Source: Novosphingobium sp.
GTDB lineage: Bacteria > Pseudomonadota > Alphaproteobacteria > Sphingomonadales > Sphingomonadaceae
Assembly (NCBI GenBank): GCA_017745295.1
Contig: JAGHZR010000013.1
Location: 32,240 to 96,239, forward strand
Direction: 5' to 3'
Length of the DNA: 64,000 bases
The notes beneath the pieces were generated by a model that was given only the letters and a program-made list of their open reading frames with translations, made no database searches and was not told the origin of the DNA. Positions 1 through 7,949 of the stretch are shown piece by piece. The position numbers and the translations under genes are program-made. The stretch's first letter is position 1; every line of letters starts with the position of its first letter.

Positions 1-162
1 ATGTTGCCTCAAAAAAATAGGCATCCACCTCAATATATTAAAGAGCCCGCCGCGAATGGCGTCTGGCGATGACCCGATTTGAGACGGGCGGGTTCATTTG
101 GACAGCCACCTGACCAAATGCAGCCACGCGAAACCTGATCCCTCCCGCGCCATGGTCGCACC
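1..162. other. non-coding left edge of window
   Basis: This AT-richer stretch precedes gene V. An ATG opens at base 1 but reaches a stop after 23 codons (1-72) and resembles no phage protein, so it is treated as chance. No convincing terminator or promoter was found. Confidence 0.4.
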
Positions 163-717
163 ATGGCGCAATCCAACGACCATGAACAGCTGACCGGCGA
201 GGTCATTCAGGTGGGCACTGTCGCGTCCATCGACCATGCCGCGCGCACCTGCACCGTCCAGCTGGGTGACCTCGAAACCGGCGAACTGCCGTGGGTCGCC
301 CTGCTCGCCGGGCGCGTGAAACTCTGGTGCCCGCCCTCGGCAGGCGAACAGTGCGCCGTCCTCTGCCCCGAGGGCGATGTCGACAACGGCCTTGTGCTGC
401 CTGGCATCTATTCGGACGCCAATTCGCCGAGCACGTCGGACCCTGACGTTTTCGAACTCGAATTCCCCGATGGCGCGGTCATCTCCTACAACCATGCGAG
501 CCACGCGCTCACCGTCGCCTTGCCGGAAGGCGGTACCGCCGCGCTGACCGCGCCCGGCGGCGTCACGATCGAGGGCGACGTCGCGATCAAGGGCAACGTC
601 TCGATCGAGGGCAAGGCCGAAGCGTCCGAGGACGTCGTCGGAGGCGGTATCAGCCTCAAGGGCCACAAGCACACCGGCGTCGCCGCTGGCTCTGCGCAGA
701 GCGGAACCCCCATCTGA
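163..717 (+). CDS. V: phage baseplate assembly protein V (tail spike)
   Basis: This 184-aa protein matches the P2 gpV family, the trimeric spike at the tip of a contractile tail. An OB-fold-like N-terminal half (residues about 10-85) is followed by a short beta-helix repeat rich in G-x-V/I-x-I-x-G (130-152). The C-terminus carries His-Lys-His at 168-170; in P2-type spikes an H-x-H at the apex binds iron. The length is close to P2 gpV. Its stop overlaps the next ATG (ATGA), so it is translationally coupled to W. The start at 163 is the first in-frame ATG and gives a normal family N-terminus. Confidence 0.93.
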   Translation: MAQSNDHEQLTGEVIQVGTVASIDHAARTCTVQLGDLETGELPWVALLAGRVKLWCPPSAGEQCAVLCPEGDVDNGLVLPGIYSDANSPSTSDPDVFELEFPDGAVISYNHASHALTVALPEGGTAALTAPGGVTIEGDVAIKGNVSIEGKAEASEDVVGGGISLKGHKHTGVAAGSAQSGTPI

Positions 718-1064
718 TGGCCGCCATGGACGAAACCACCGGCGAACTGATCGAGGGCGCCGACGATATCCGCCAGGCGGTCGGGATCATCCTTCGCACC
801 CGCATCGGCTCATGCGTCGGCCGCCGCGAGTTCGGCTCGCCCCTGCCGCACCTGATCGACCAGCCCCTGACCCGCGCCAACATCCTGCGAATCTATGCGG
901 CCACCGTCATCGCCGTCACCCGCTGGGAAGATCGCATCCGCCTGGATCAGGTCGGTCTCATGGCCGGTGCGACGCGCGGCTCTGCCGTCGTCATCCTCGA
1001 CTATCGGCGAACTGACACCCCGTCGAACGCCCGCTCCCGCCTTCTCGTGCCCGTTTCTCTCTAA
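717..1064 (+). CDS. W: phage baseplate assembly protein W (gp25 family)
   Basis: This 115-aa protein belongs to the gpW/gp25 family, the baseplate wedge component that primes sheath assembly. The family signature appears near residues 27-52: an ILRT-R-G segment, a REFGS-LP core, then LIDQP. The first ATG (717) overlaps the stop of V. An in-frame ATG three codons later (726) is an alternative start. Only 15 bases separate it from the sheath gene, whereas in P2 genes J, I and the tail fibres come between W and FI. Confidence 0.92.
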   Translation: MAAMDETTGELIEGADDIRQAVGIILRTRIGSCVGRREFGSPLPHLIDQPLTRANILRIYAATVIAVTRWEDRIRLDQVGLMAGATRGSAVVILDYRRTDTPSNARSRLLVPVSL

Positions 1065-1079
1065 CCAAGGATCCTGTTC

Positions 1080-2252
1080 ATGGCCTTCAAGCACGGCATT
1101 ACCCTCACCGAGATCAGCGACGGCGCCCGAACGCTCACCGCTGTCTCCACCTCCATCATCGGCCTGGTCGCCACCGGCACCGACGCCGATGCCACGACGT
1201 TCCCGCTCGACACCCCGGCGCTCATCACCGACATCGAGACCGCGATCGGCAAGGCGGGCACGGACGGCACGCTGGCCAAGTCGCTGCGCGCCATCGCCGA
1301 CCAGACCCGCGCCGTGGTTGTCGTTGTGCGCGTCGAAGAAGGCGCCGACGACGCCGAGACCGCCAGCAACGTCATCGGCACCACCACGGCGGACGGCAAG
1401 AAGACCGGCATGCAGGCCCTGCTCGACGCCAAGTCGCAGCTGGGCGTGAAGCCCAAGATTCTCGGCACCCCCGGCCTCGAAACGCAGGCAGTCACGACGG
1501 CGCTGGTCATCATCGCCAAGAAGCTGCGCGGCTTTGTTTATGCCCGCGCGATCGGCAACACCGTTGCTGCGGCCCTGCTTTACCGCGCCAACTTCTCCGC
1601 GCGCGAACTGATGCTGCTGATGCCCGACTTCCTGCTGTTCGACACCGCGACCAGCGCCAACGTCACCGGCTATGCCGCCGCCTACGCCATGGGCCTGCGC
1701 GCGCTGATCGACACCCAGACCGGCCCGCACAAGACGCTCTCGAACATCGCCGTCAGCGGCGTGGTCGGTGTCAGCCAGCCCATCCGCTGGGATATCGAGG
1801 ACGACACGAGCGAGGCCAACCTCCTCAATGCTTCCGAGGTCACCGCCCTTGTCCGCACCGACGACGGCTTCCGCTTCTGGGGCAACCGCACCTGCTCGGA
1901 CGATGACCTCTTCGCGTTCGAGAGCACCGTGCGCGTCGCCCAGCTGCTCGCCGATACCGTTGTCGCAGGCATGCTCTGGGCGATCGACAAGCCGCTGACC
2001 CCGGCGCTCGCCAAGGACATCGTCGAGACCGTCAACGGCTTCGGCCGCCAGCTGAAGACTCAGGGCATCGTGCTCGGCTTCAACGCCAAGTACGACCAGG
2101 CGAACAACAGCAACGCCAGCCTCCAGGCGGGCAAGCTGCGCATCGACTACGACTACACGGTGCCTCCGCCGCTCGAAGACCTCGGCTTCAACCAGCGCAT
2201 CACCGACAGCTACTTCGCGGACTTCGCGAACCAGCTGGCCGAAGCGGCCTGA
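1080..2252 (+). CDS. FI: phage tail sheath protein
   Basis: This 390-aa protein matches the P2 FI contractile sheath family in length and pattern. It opens with FKHGITLTEISDG, typical of the sheath N-terminus. A central NPAAALLYRANF-like region (here IGNTVAAALLYRANFS) and a C-terminal domain with R-x-D-Y-D-Y-T-V-P-P-P-L-E-D-L-G-F are characteristic of sheath tail-attachment domains. It polymerises around the tube and contracts on injection. AAGGA lies before the ATG. A GC stem-loop overlaps the stop codon. The tube gene follows directly. Confidence 0.95.
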   Translation: MAFKHGITLTEISDGARTLTAVSTSIIGLVATGTDADATTFPLDTPALITDIETAIGKAGTDGTLAKSLRAIADQTRAVVVVVRVEEGADDAETASNVIGTTTADGKKTGMQALLDAKSQLGVKPKILGTPGLETQAVTTALVIIAKKLRGFVYARAIGNTVAAALLYRANFSARELMLLMPDFLLFDTATSANVTGYAAAYAMGLRALIDTQTGPHKTLSNIAVSGVVGVSQPIRWDIEDDTSEANLLNASEVTALVRTDDGFRFWGNRTCSDDDLFAFESTVRVAQLLADTVVAGMLWAIDKPLTPALAKDIVETVNGFGRQLKTQGIVLGFNAKYDQANNSNASLQAGKLRIDYDYTVPPPLEDLGFNQRITDSYFADFANQLAEAA

Positions 2253-2270
2253 CCCGGCCGCTCTTTCTCC
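2243..2270 (+). terminator. stem-loop after sheath gene
   Basis: Arms AGCGGCC (2243-2249) and GGCCGCT (2256-2262) are followed by a pyrimidine run (CTTTCTCC). It overlaps the sheath stop codon. It may be a partial terminator or an mRNA-stabilising 3' structure, because the tube gene downstream needs transcription too. Confidence 0.45.
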
Positions 2271-2293
2271 CCACTCGATCATAGGAGCCCAGC

Positions 2294-2806
2294 ATGGGAT
2301 TCCCTCGCGTTCTCAAGGACCAGATGCTGTTCAATGAAGGCAATGACTACCAGGGCGATGCCAAGACGGTCGGCCTGCCCAACCTCACGCGCAAGATGGA
2401 GGAGTATCGCGGCGCCGGGATGAGCGGCGCCGTTTCGCTCGACATGGGGCAGGAGGCGATGGAGGCCTCCATGACCTTTGCCGGGCCGATGCGCGACATC
2501 ATCCGCCAGTGGGGCACGCCCACGGTGGACGGCGTCTACATGCGCTTCGCCGGAAACTACCAGCGCGACGACACCGCCGAACTTGACACGATCGAGGTCA
2601 TCCTGCGCGGCCGGTTCTCGGAAATCGAGTTCGGCGATCAGGAAACGGGCGAGGTCGGCGACTTCAAGGTCACCATGGCCGTCGCCTACTACAAGCTGGT
2701 CTGGAATGGCCGCACCGAGATCGAGATCGACCCGATCAACATGGTCGAAGTCGTCGACGGCGTGGACCTGCTCGCTGCGCGCCGCAGCGCCCTCGGCATG
2801 TTCTGA
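2294..2806 (+). CDS. FII: phage major tail tube protein
   Basis: This 170-aa protein matches the P2 FII tail tube family. It starts with a MGFPRVLKDQMLFNEG segment, in which the N-terminal LK...MN/FN-G pattern is typical. A central GPMRDI...W region and a C-terminal VDGVDLLAARRSALGMF ending follow. The protein stacks in hexameric rings inside the sheath. TAGGAG lies 5-10 bases before the ATG. A strong GC hairpin follows the gene, which could let sheath and tube be made in excess over E and T. Confidence 0.94.
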   Translation: MGFPRVLKDQMLFNEGNDYQGDAKTVGLPNLTRKMEEYRGAGMSGAVSLDMGQEAMEASMTFAGPMRDIIRQWGTPTVDGVYMRFAGNYQRDDTAELDTIEVILRGRFSEIEFGDQETGEVGDFKVTMAVAYYKLVWNGRTEIEIDPINMVEVVDGVDLLAARRSALGMF

Positions 2807-2810
2807 TCCC

Positions 2811-2840
2811 CGGCCCGGCCGCGGGCCGGGCCGCAATTTC
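2811..2840 (+). terminator. GC-rich hairpin between tube and E genes
   Basis: A perfect 10-bp stem is formed by CGGCCCGGCC (2811-2820) and GGCCGGGCCG (2824-2833) with a GCG loop. It is followed by CAATTTCT, which has only a weak T run. It most likely attenuates transcription, or protects the upstream mRNA, between the abundant tube protein and the low-abundance assembly chaperone E. Confidence 0.55.
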
Positions 2841-2888
2841 TACTCGAAAGCACGAAGGCCGCGCCTTCCAATCCCCCGGAGATTTTCC

Positions 2889-3239
2889 ATGACCCAGACC
2901 AAGGCCAATCTGGCCGCATCTACCGCCATAGCTACCGCTGCCGTCCCGGAAGTTCGCACCGTCACGCTCGACGCGCCGTTCACGCGCGGCGAGACCACGA
3001 TCGAGACCGTGCTTGTCCGCAAGCCCAAGTCCGGATCGCTGCGCGGCCTCTCGCTGTCGGGCCTGCTGAATCTCGAATACGGCGCGCTGGAAACGCTGCT
3101 GCCGCGTATCACCGATCCGATGCTGTCGAAGCAGGACATCGCCAACCTCGATCCCGCCGACCTCACCCAGCTGGGCAGCGAGGTCATGGATTTTTTGCTG
3201 CCGAAGGGCGCGAAGCAGGATCTCTCCCAGCGGACGTAA
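2889..3239 (+). CDS. E: phage tail assembly chaperone E
   Basis: This 116-aa protein is in the position of P2 gene E, between tube and tape measure. It begins MTQTKANLAAS after a CCGGAGATTTTCC leader. The 60-110 region (LSLSGLLNLEYGALETLLPR) is like Phage_TAC tail assembly chaperones, which coat the tape measure during tube assembly. The ATG at 2889 is chosen because it has a good ribosome site. An upstream extension in the same frame would read through the tube gene and is rejected. Near the 3' end lies the frameshift heptamer that produces the E+E' fusion. Confidence 0.88.
   Translation: MTQTKANLAASTAIATAAVPEVRTVTLDAPFTRGETTIETVLVRKPKSGSLRGLSLSGLLNLEYGALETLLPRITDPMLSKQDIANLDPADLTQLGSEVMDFLLPKGAKQDLSQRT
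3191..3197 (+). promoter_or_regulatory. -1 programmed ribosomal frameshift site (T TTT TTG) in gene E
   Basis: The heptamer TTTTTTG sits in the zero frame of E exactly as X XXY YYZ: GAT ends at 3191, then TTT and TTG. This is the slippery sequence known for P2 E/E'. A -1 shift continues through an open frame to the TAA at 3386-3388 and fuses the E' domain to E. Confidence 0.85.
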
Positions 3240-3247
3240 CCGACGCG

Positions 3248-3388
3248 ATGGCGGACATCGCCAGCGTCTTCAGCTGGCCGCCGTCCGAGATGGACGGGTG
3301 GCCAATCGCCGAACTGATGATCTGGCGCGCGAAAGCCGAGAAGCGCGCCGGGTCTGCCGAGACCTCACCAAAACGCGGGAAACGATAA
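3248..3388 (+). CDS. E': gpE' extension (E+E' frameshift product, GpE family)
   Basis: In the -1 frame after the heptamer, translation continues FAAEGREAGSLPADVTDAM and on to a 46-residue segment starting at ATG 3248. That segment begins MADIASVFSWPPSEMDGWPI and continues AELMIWRAKA. This is the GpE-family pattern (ADIA-x-F-x-W-x-P-x-x-M, then a -x-W-R/H- helix), normally reached only by frameshift. The fusion protein runs from 2889 to 3388. The stop TAA is directly followed by the GTG of the tape measure gene, so translation is coupled. It may also be made alone from 3248, but no good ribosome site is seen there. Confidence 0.85.
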   Translation: MADIASVFSWPPSEMDGWPIAELMIWRAKAEKRAGSAETSPKRGKR

Positions 3389-5914
3389 GTGTCTGACAGG
3401 AATCTGCGCATCCGGGTGCTCATGGAGGGCGCCGACCGGCTCACCCGGCCGATGCGGGACGCTGCCTCGGGTTCCTCCCGGCTTGCGCAGACCCTGAAGG
3501 CCACCCGCGACCAGTTGAAAGGCCTCCAGCGCGCACAGGCCGATGTGGGCGAGTTCCGCCAGCTGAAACAGGGCATGCGCGAAAGCGAACGCGCCATGCA
3601 GCAGGCCCGCGCCCGCGCCACCGAACTCGGCCGCGCGCTCGGCGCAACGACCACACCCACCCGCGCCATGCGCAGCGAGTTCGACCGCGCCCGCCGCGAT
3701 GCCGAGCGCCTGACCGCGCAGCACCGCCAGCATGAAACCCGCCTGACCGAGGTCCGCAGCCGTCTCGCGGCCGCCGGGGTCTCGACCCGCAACCTTGCTT
3801 CGGAAGAGCGCCGCCTGCGCAGCGAGATCGAGCGGTCGAACGACAGCCTGCGCAATCAGGACCGCCGCCTTCAGGAAGTATCGGACCGCGAACGCCGCTT
3901 CTCCGCTGCACGATCGCGCTTTGCGCAGGTGCAGGGTTCGGCCGCCGGTCTCGCTGCGGGCGGCGCCGCCGCGATCGGCACCGGCATGATCGTCGCCAGG
4001 CCGCTGGAAGGCGCCGCGCAGGACGCCATGGAATTTGAGTCGGTGATGACCGACATCAACCAGAAGGTGAACCAGAGCCGCGAGGCCGGGCGCCTGATGG
4101 GTCTCGACCTGCGCAAGGCCGCGCTCGCCGTGAACCAGCTGCCTTCCGATCTGCAGAAGGGCGTGGACACGCTGACCGGCTTCGGCCTCGGCGCGCAGCA
4201 GGCCGTCGACATGATGACGCCGATCGGGCGCGCGGCCACGGCGTACAAGGCGGAGATCGACGATCTCGGCCGCGCCACGTTCGCCTCCTACGACAACCTG
4301 AAGGTGCCGATCGCGCAGACCGGCAAGGCCCTCGACGTTATGGCCCAGGCGGGCAAGAGCGGCGCCTTCGAGGTCAAGGACATGGCGCAGTATTTCCCCG
4401 AACTGACCGCCAGCATGCAGAGCCTCGGCTCCAAGGGCATCCCGGCCGTCGCGGATCTTGCTGCCGCGCTCCAGATCACCCGCAAGGGCGCGGGCGATTC
4501 CGCCGGTGCCGCGACCAACCTCCAGAACCTGCTCTCCAAGATCAACGCCGGGGACACGATCAAGAACTTCAAGAAGTTCGGCATCGACATTCCCGCCGCG
4601 ATGAAGAAGGCGGCCAAGGAAGGGCGCAGCCCGATCGAGGAGATCGTGCGCCTGACCCAGAAGGCCACCGGCGGTGACCAGGCGAAGCTGTCCAGCCTGT
4701 TCGGCGATATGCAGGTGCAGCAGGCCCTGCGCCCGCTCATGTCGGCGTTTCAGGAATACCAGAGCATCCGCGCCGAGGCGCTCGGCGCCGACGGCACGGT
4801 CAACACCGACTTCGCGGACCGCATGCTCGATGGCGCGGAGAAGGTGAAGCGGCTCCAGATCCAGTCCAAGACGCTCGCGACCACCGTTGGCGATCAGCTG
4901 TTACCCATGATTTCCTCGGCGGCGGATTACATGTCGTCGTGGGCTGGCAGTATCGCGGACTTCGCCCAGCGCCATCCCCAGCTGACCCGCGCCCTCGCCT
5001 TCGCCACGGCGCTGTTCGCAGGGCTGTTCCTCGTCATGGGCGGCGGCGCCATCGTCCTCGCCGGGCTTGTCGCCCCGTTCGCCGTACTGTCGGCCGCCGC
5101 CACGGCGCTCGGCATCGGCATGCTGCCGCTGATCGGCATCGTCGCCGGTATCGTACTGGGCATCGGCCTGCTCGCGGCGGCGGGCTACCTGATCTACGAA
5201 AACTGGGGCGCGATCACGACGTGGTTCAGCGGCATCTGGACTGAGATTCAGGGCTATTTCAACGGCGGCATCGCGGGCATTGCTGCCATGCTGATCAACT
5301 TCTCGCCGATGGGCCTGCTCTACGCGGGCTTCGCGGCGCTGATGAACTGGCTGGGCGTCTCGATGCCTTCGCGCCTGTCACAGGCGGGCAGCGACCTGAT
5401 GCAGGGTCTTATCAACGGCATCACCGGCCAATTGTCGAAGCTGAAATCCACGATCGTCGGCGCTGCGAACTCTGCCGTCAGCTGGTTCAAGGAAGTGCTC
5501 GGCATCCACTCGCCCTCGCGCGTCTTCGCCAGCCTCGGCGGCTTTGTCATGGCTGGCCTGGACGAGGGCTTGGCCGACAACGCGGGTGGACCGCTGCAGC
5601 GTGTGGGCAATCTCGGGAGCCGGATGGCGAGCGCTTTCTCGGCGGACGGCCTCGTCCCGCGCCTCAATGCCATGTCGGGGCAGATGGCCGGCGCATTGGC
5701 GGCGGGCGCCGCTGGCGCAACCTTGGCCGCCTCCCCGGCGAGCGCAGCGGCCGGTGCGAACGGCGGCGGGGCATCCGCGCCCGTTTCCATCACCTACAGC
5801 ATCAAGATCGACGTCACCGGCGGCGGCCAGGCGCAGGACATTGCCGACGAGGTCCGCAAGGCCATCGAGCAGATCGAGCGCGAGCGGCGCGGTCGCGGCT
5901 TCGGTGACGACTGA
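3389..5914 (+). CDS. T: phage tail tape measure protein
   Basis: This 841-aa protein sets tail length and is probably ejected with DNA. Residues about 20-190 are a long Arg/Glu-rich coiled coil. The TMP_2-like core (about 230-480) contains FESVMTDINQKV and LGADGTVN. Strongly hydrophobic membrane-like segments follow at about 535-640. The C-terminus has the tape-measure signature LGIHSPSRVFASLGGF and a Gly/Ala-rich tail. It begins at GTG directly after the E' stop (TAAGTG). The length suggests a tail of about 120-130 nm by the usual 1.5 Å per residue rule, which is an inference. Confidence 0.95.
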   Translation: MSDRNLRIRVLMEGADRLTRPMRDAASGSSRLAQTLKATRDQLKGLQRAQADVGEFRQLKQGMRESERAMQQARARATELGRALGATTTPTRAMRSEFDRARRDAERLTAQHRQHETRLTEVRSRLAAAGVSTRNLASEERRLRSEIERSNDSLRNQDRRLQEVSDRERRFSAARSRFAQVQGSAAGLAAGGAAAIGTGMIVARPLEGAAQDAMEFESVMTDINQKVNQSREAGRLMGLDLRKAALAVNQLPSDLQKGVDTLTGFGLGAQQAVDMMTPIGRAATAYKAEIDDLGRATFASYDNLKVPIAQTGKALDVMAQAGKSGAFEVKDMAQYFPELTASMQSLGSKGIPAVADLAAALQITRKGAGDSAGAATNLQNLLSKINAGDTIKNFKKFGIDIPAAMKKAAKEGRSPIEEIVRLTQKATGGDQAKLSSLFGDMQVQQALRPLMSAFQEYQSIRAEALGADGTVNTDFADRMLDGAEKVKRLQIQSKTLATTVGDQLLPMISSAADYMSSWAGSIADFAQRHPQLTRALAFATALFAGLFLVMGGGAIVLAGLVAPFAVLSAAATALGIGMLPLIGIVAGIVLGIGLLAAAGYLIYENWGAITTWFSGIWTEIQGYFNGGIAGIAAMLINFSPMGLLYAGFAALMNWLGVSMPSRLSQAGSDLMQGLINGITGQLSKLKSTIVGAANSAVSWFKEVLGIHSPSRVFASLGGFVMAGLDEGLADNAGGPLQRVGNLGSRMASAFSADGLVPRLNAMSGQMAGALAAGAAGATLAASPASAAAGANGGGASAPVSITYSIKIDVTGGGQAQDIADEVRKAIEQIERERRGRGFGDD

Positions 5915-5925
5915 GGAATCACACC

Positions 5926-6339
5926 ATGCATCTGCTCGCCCTTGGCATGTTCCTGTTCGAGATCGGAACGCTCGGCCCCGATGAATTGCAGCGCAAGACC
6001 GACTGGCGCCATGCCCGCTCGGGCCGCGTCGGCGCGCGCGACGCCACGCAGTTCGTCGGCCCCGGCGACGAAACGATCAGCCTTTCCGGCGCGGTCTACA
6101 CCGAGATCGCCGATGGCCGTGTCTCGCTCGATGAACTGCGCGAGATGGCGGACGCGGGCGAAGCGCTGCCGCTCGTCAGCGGCAACGGCACCGTGTTCGG
6201 CAACTACGTCATCACCGCCATCGACGAGCGCCATGCCGTGCTGATGGCGGACGGCACCCCGCGCCGGATCGACTTCGGCATCGACCTCCTGCGCGTAGAT
6301 GACCCCGCGCCGACCAATTCCACGGAAGCCGCGGCATGA
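5926..6339 (+). CDS. U: phage tail protein U (tail terminator region protein)
   Basis: This 137-aa protein is a P2 GpU family member. It begins MHLLALGMFLFEIGTLGPDEL; the LG-F-F-x(5)-P-x-x-L-Q-R opening followed by W-R-H is diagnostic. GpU is needed for tail completion. GAGG precedes the ATG. Its end overlaps the D start by four bases, so the two are coupled. The last ten residues (APTNSTEAAA) are low complexity and may be dispensable. Confidence 0.92.
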   Translation: MHLLALGMFLFEIGTLGPDELQRKTDWRHARSGRVGARDATQFVGPGDETISLSGAVYTEIADGRVSLDELREMADAGEALPLVSGNGTVFGNYVITAIDERHAVLMADGTPRRIDFGIDLLRVDDPAPTNSTEAAA

Positions 6340-7346
6340 GCGAAGCCATCAACAACATGGCCGACTGGCGCGTGACGCTGGACGGCAAGGACCTCTCCGA
6401 CCGGATCAATCCCCGCCTGGTCTCGCTCACCCTGTCGGAGAAGCGCGGCGACGAGGCCGATCAGCTGGACATCGTGCTGAGCGACACGGACGGCATGCTC
6501 GCCATCCCGAAGGAAGGCACCGTGCTCAAGCTGCAGCTGGGCTGGAAACAGGGCCGAGATGTTACCGTGGGCCTGATCGACAAGGGCAGCTTCAAGGTGG
6601 ACGACGTCCAGCACAGCGGCCCGCCCGACCAGATCACGATCAAGGCGCGCGCAGCGGACTTCACCAGCGCCATCCGCAATCGCCGGTCCCAGTCGTGGAA
6701 GAAGACCACGCTCGGCGCCGTCCTGCGCGATGTTGCCGGGCGAAACGGGCTGGCCGCGCGCATCACCGCCTCGCTCGCCTCGATCGCGCTGCCGTCGATC
6801 AGCCAGAGCCGGGAGAGCGATATCGCCTTCCTTCGCCGCCTCGGCCGCGAACACGATGCCGTTGCCACGATCAAGGACAAGAACCTGATCTTCGCGCCGA
6901 AGGGCGCCGGGCAGACCAGCACGGGCAAGGCCCTGCCCACCCTCACGATCACGCGCGCTAGCGGCGATGGCCACAACTGGCAGCGCCAGAAGCGCGATGG
7001 CCAGCAAGGCGTTACTGCCAGCTGGCATGACAGGAAGGCCGCGAAGCGCAAGACCTTCACCGTGGGCAAGGAAGATGGCTCGAAGAAGATCCGGAAGGTC
7101 TATCCGGATGAGGCATCCGCCAAGCGGGCCGCAGTCGCCGAGCGCGACCGCCTGAAGCGCGCCCCGGCCACATTCGATATTCGCCTTGCGCTGGGCAGGC
7201 CCGATGCGATGCCCGAAGCCCGCGTCAGCGCGTCAGGCTTCAAGGACGAGATCGATGCCACGACGTGGCTTATCTCTGAAGTGACCCACCGCCTGGACAA
7301 TCGCGGCGGGTTCACTTCCGATCTAAGGATGGAGACCGCGCCTTAG
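6336..7346 (+). CDS. D: phage late control protein D (baseplate hub)
   Basis: This 336-aa protein matches GpD, a gp27/VgrG-like hub protein that holds the spike. Seen in sequence: an N-terminal DWRVTLDGKDLSDRINPRL, a central P-x-Q-I-T-I-KA-R-A-A-D segment, and a C-terminal WLISEVTHRLDNRGGFTSDL ending. All are standard for the family. It begins inside the end of U (ATGA). A hairpin at the stop ends the late operon, and the next gene is on the other strand. Confidence 0.94.
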   Translation: MSEAINNMADWRVTLDGKDLSDRINPRLVSLTLSEKRGDEADQLDIVLSDTDGMLAIPKEGTVLKLQLGWKQGRDVTVGLIDKGSFKVDDVQHSGPPDQITIKARAADFTSAIRNRRSQSWKKTTLGAVLRDVAGRNGLAARITASLASIALPSISQSRESDIAFLRRLGREHDAVATIKDKNLIFAPKGAGQTSTGKALPTLTITRASGDGHNWQRQKRDGQQGVTASWHDRKAAKRKTFTVGKEDGSKKIRKVYPDEASAKRAAVAERDRLKRAPATFDIRLALGRPDAMPEARVSASGFKDEIDATTWLISEVTHRLDNRGGFTSDLRMETAP

Positions 7347-7366
7347 TTGATGGCGCGGTCTTCGTT
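7334..7366 (+). terminator. terminator of late tail operon
   Basis: A 9-bp stem GACCGCGCC (7334-7342) / GGCGCGGTC (7352-7360) overlaps the D stop codon and is followed by TTCGTTG. It lies between the rightward late operon and the leftward lysogeny operon. Confidence 0.6.
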
Positions 7367-7376
7367 GCCGCTGTAA

Positions 7377-7898
7377 TCAGGATCCTGCTGCTATGCTGCA
7401 ATCGCCAAGCTGCGGCGCACCCAGCACTTCATTGACGGCCCCCTTGCAGAGGAACACCATCTGAGTGCCCTTCGAGATGTTCGCTGCGTCTTCCTTCGAG
7501 AGACCGTTCACGCTGACATCGGTCATTTTTCCGTTCTGGCTGATGCCCATTCCCTGCACTTCGCCAGAACCGGCCAACTTGATCACCGGATCGTCGGAGA
7601 AATCGAGGTCAATGTCCTTGACGGTGCCGGTGACGCGCAGAACCTTACCATCGTAGGCCAGCTTGGCCTTAGCTTCGTTCTCTTGGAACGCGGCAGAAAT
7701 CTCCTTCGCCGTCACGTCGGTGGCGGCCGCCACCTGTTCAGCCGCCTCCGCTTCCGGTTTGTCGCCGGTCGAGTTGGCCTTCTTGCCGTCGCCCACGATT
7801 GCCCCCAAGATTCCAAGCGCAACGAACAGGCCAATTACGACCAAGCATCCAATCCCGAGCTTTTTGCCCAGGCTCTGTTTCGGTGCGACATCATTCAT
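7377..7898 (-). CDS. membrane-anchored OB-fold-like protein of the lysogeny operon
   Basis: This is about 173 aa from the ATG at 7898, which has GAGGGGG upstream. A longer ATG start at 7925 is less likely. Residues about 15-38 form one membrane segment (IGCLVVIGLFVALGILGAIV). A charged linker and an extracytoplasmic domain follow, with ...YDGKVLRVTGTVKDIDLDF..., the pattern of tRNA_anti-like OB-fold proteins, and two cysteines near the C-terminus. It lies downstream of the repressor and HIRAN genes on the same strand, so it is probably expressed in the lysogen. The role is unknown; superinfection exclusion is a speculation based only on position and topology. Confidence 0.7.
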   Translation of the reverse strand: MNDVAPKQSLGKKLGIGCLVVIGLFVALGILGAIVGDGKKANSTGDKPEAEAAEQVAAATDVTAKEISAAFQENEAKAKLAYDGKVLRVTGTVKDIDLDFSDDPVIKLAGSGEVQGMGISQNGKMTDVSVNGLSKEDAANISKGTQMVFLCKGAVNEVLGAPQLGDCSIAAGS

Positions 7899-7949
7899 AA
7901 GTAAGCCCCCTCTTAACGCCCGCACGCATCCCGCCTGCAGGCCAAAAAA

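Noticed and set aside
1..72. 23-codon frame starting at base 1
   Set aside because: No ribosome site can be seen and no homology; probably chance at the window edge.
810..2282. 490-aa open frame on the minus strand under the sheath gene
   Set aside because: It is antisense to the tail sheath gene, low-complexity in Val/Gly/Arg, with no ribosome site or recognisable domain; high G+C makes such frames common.
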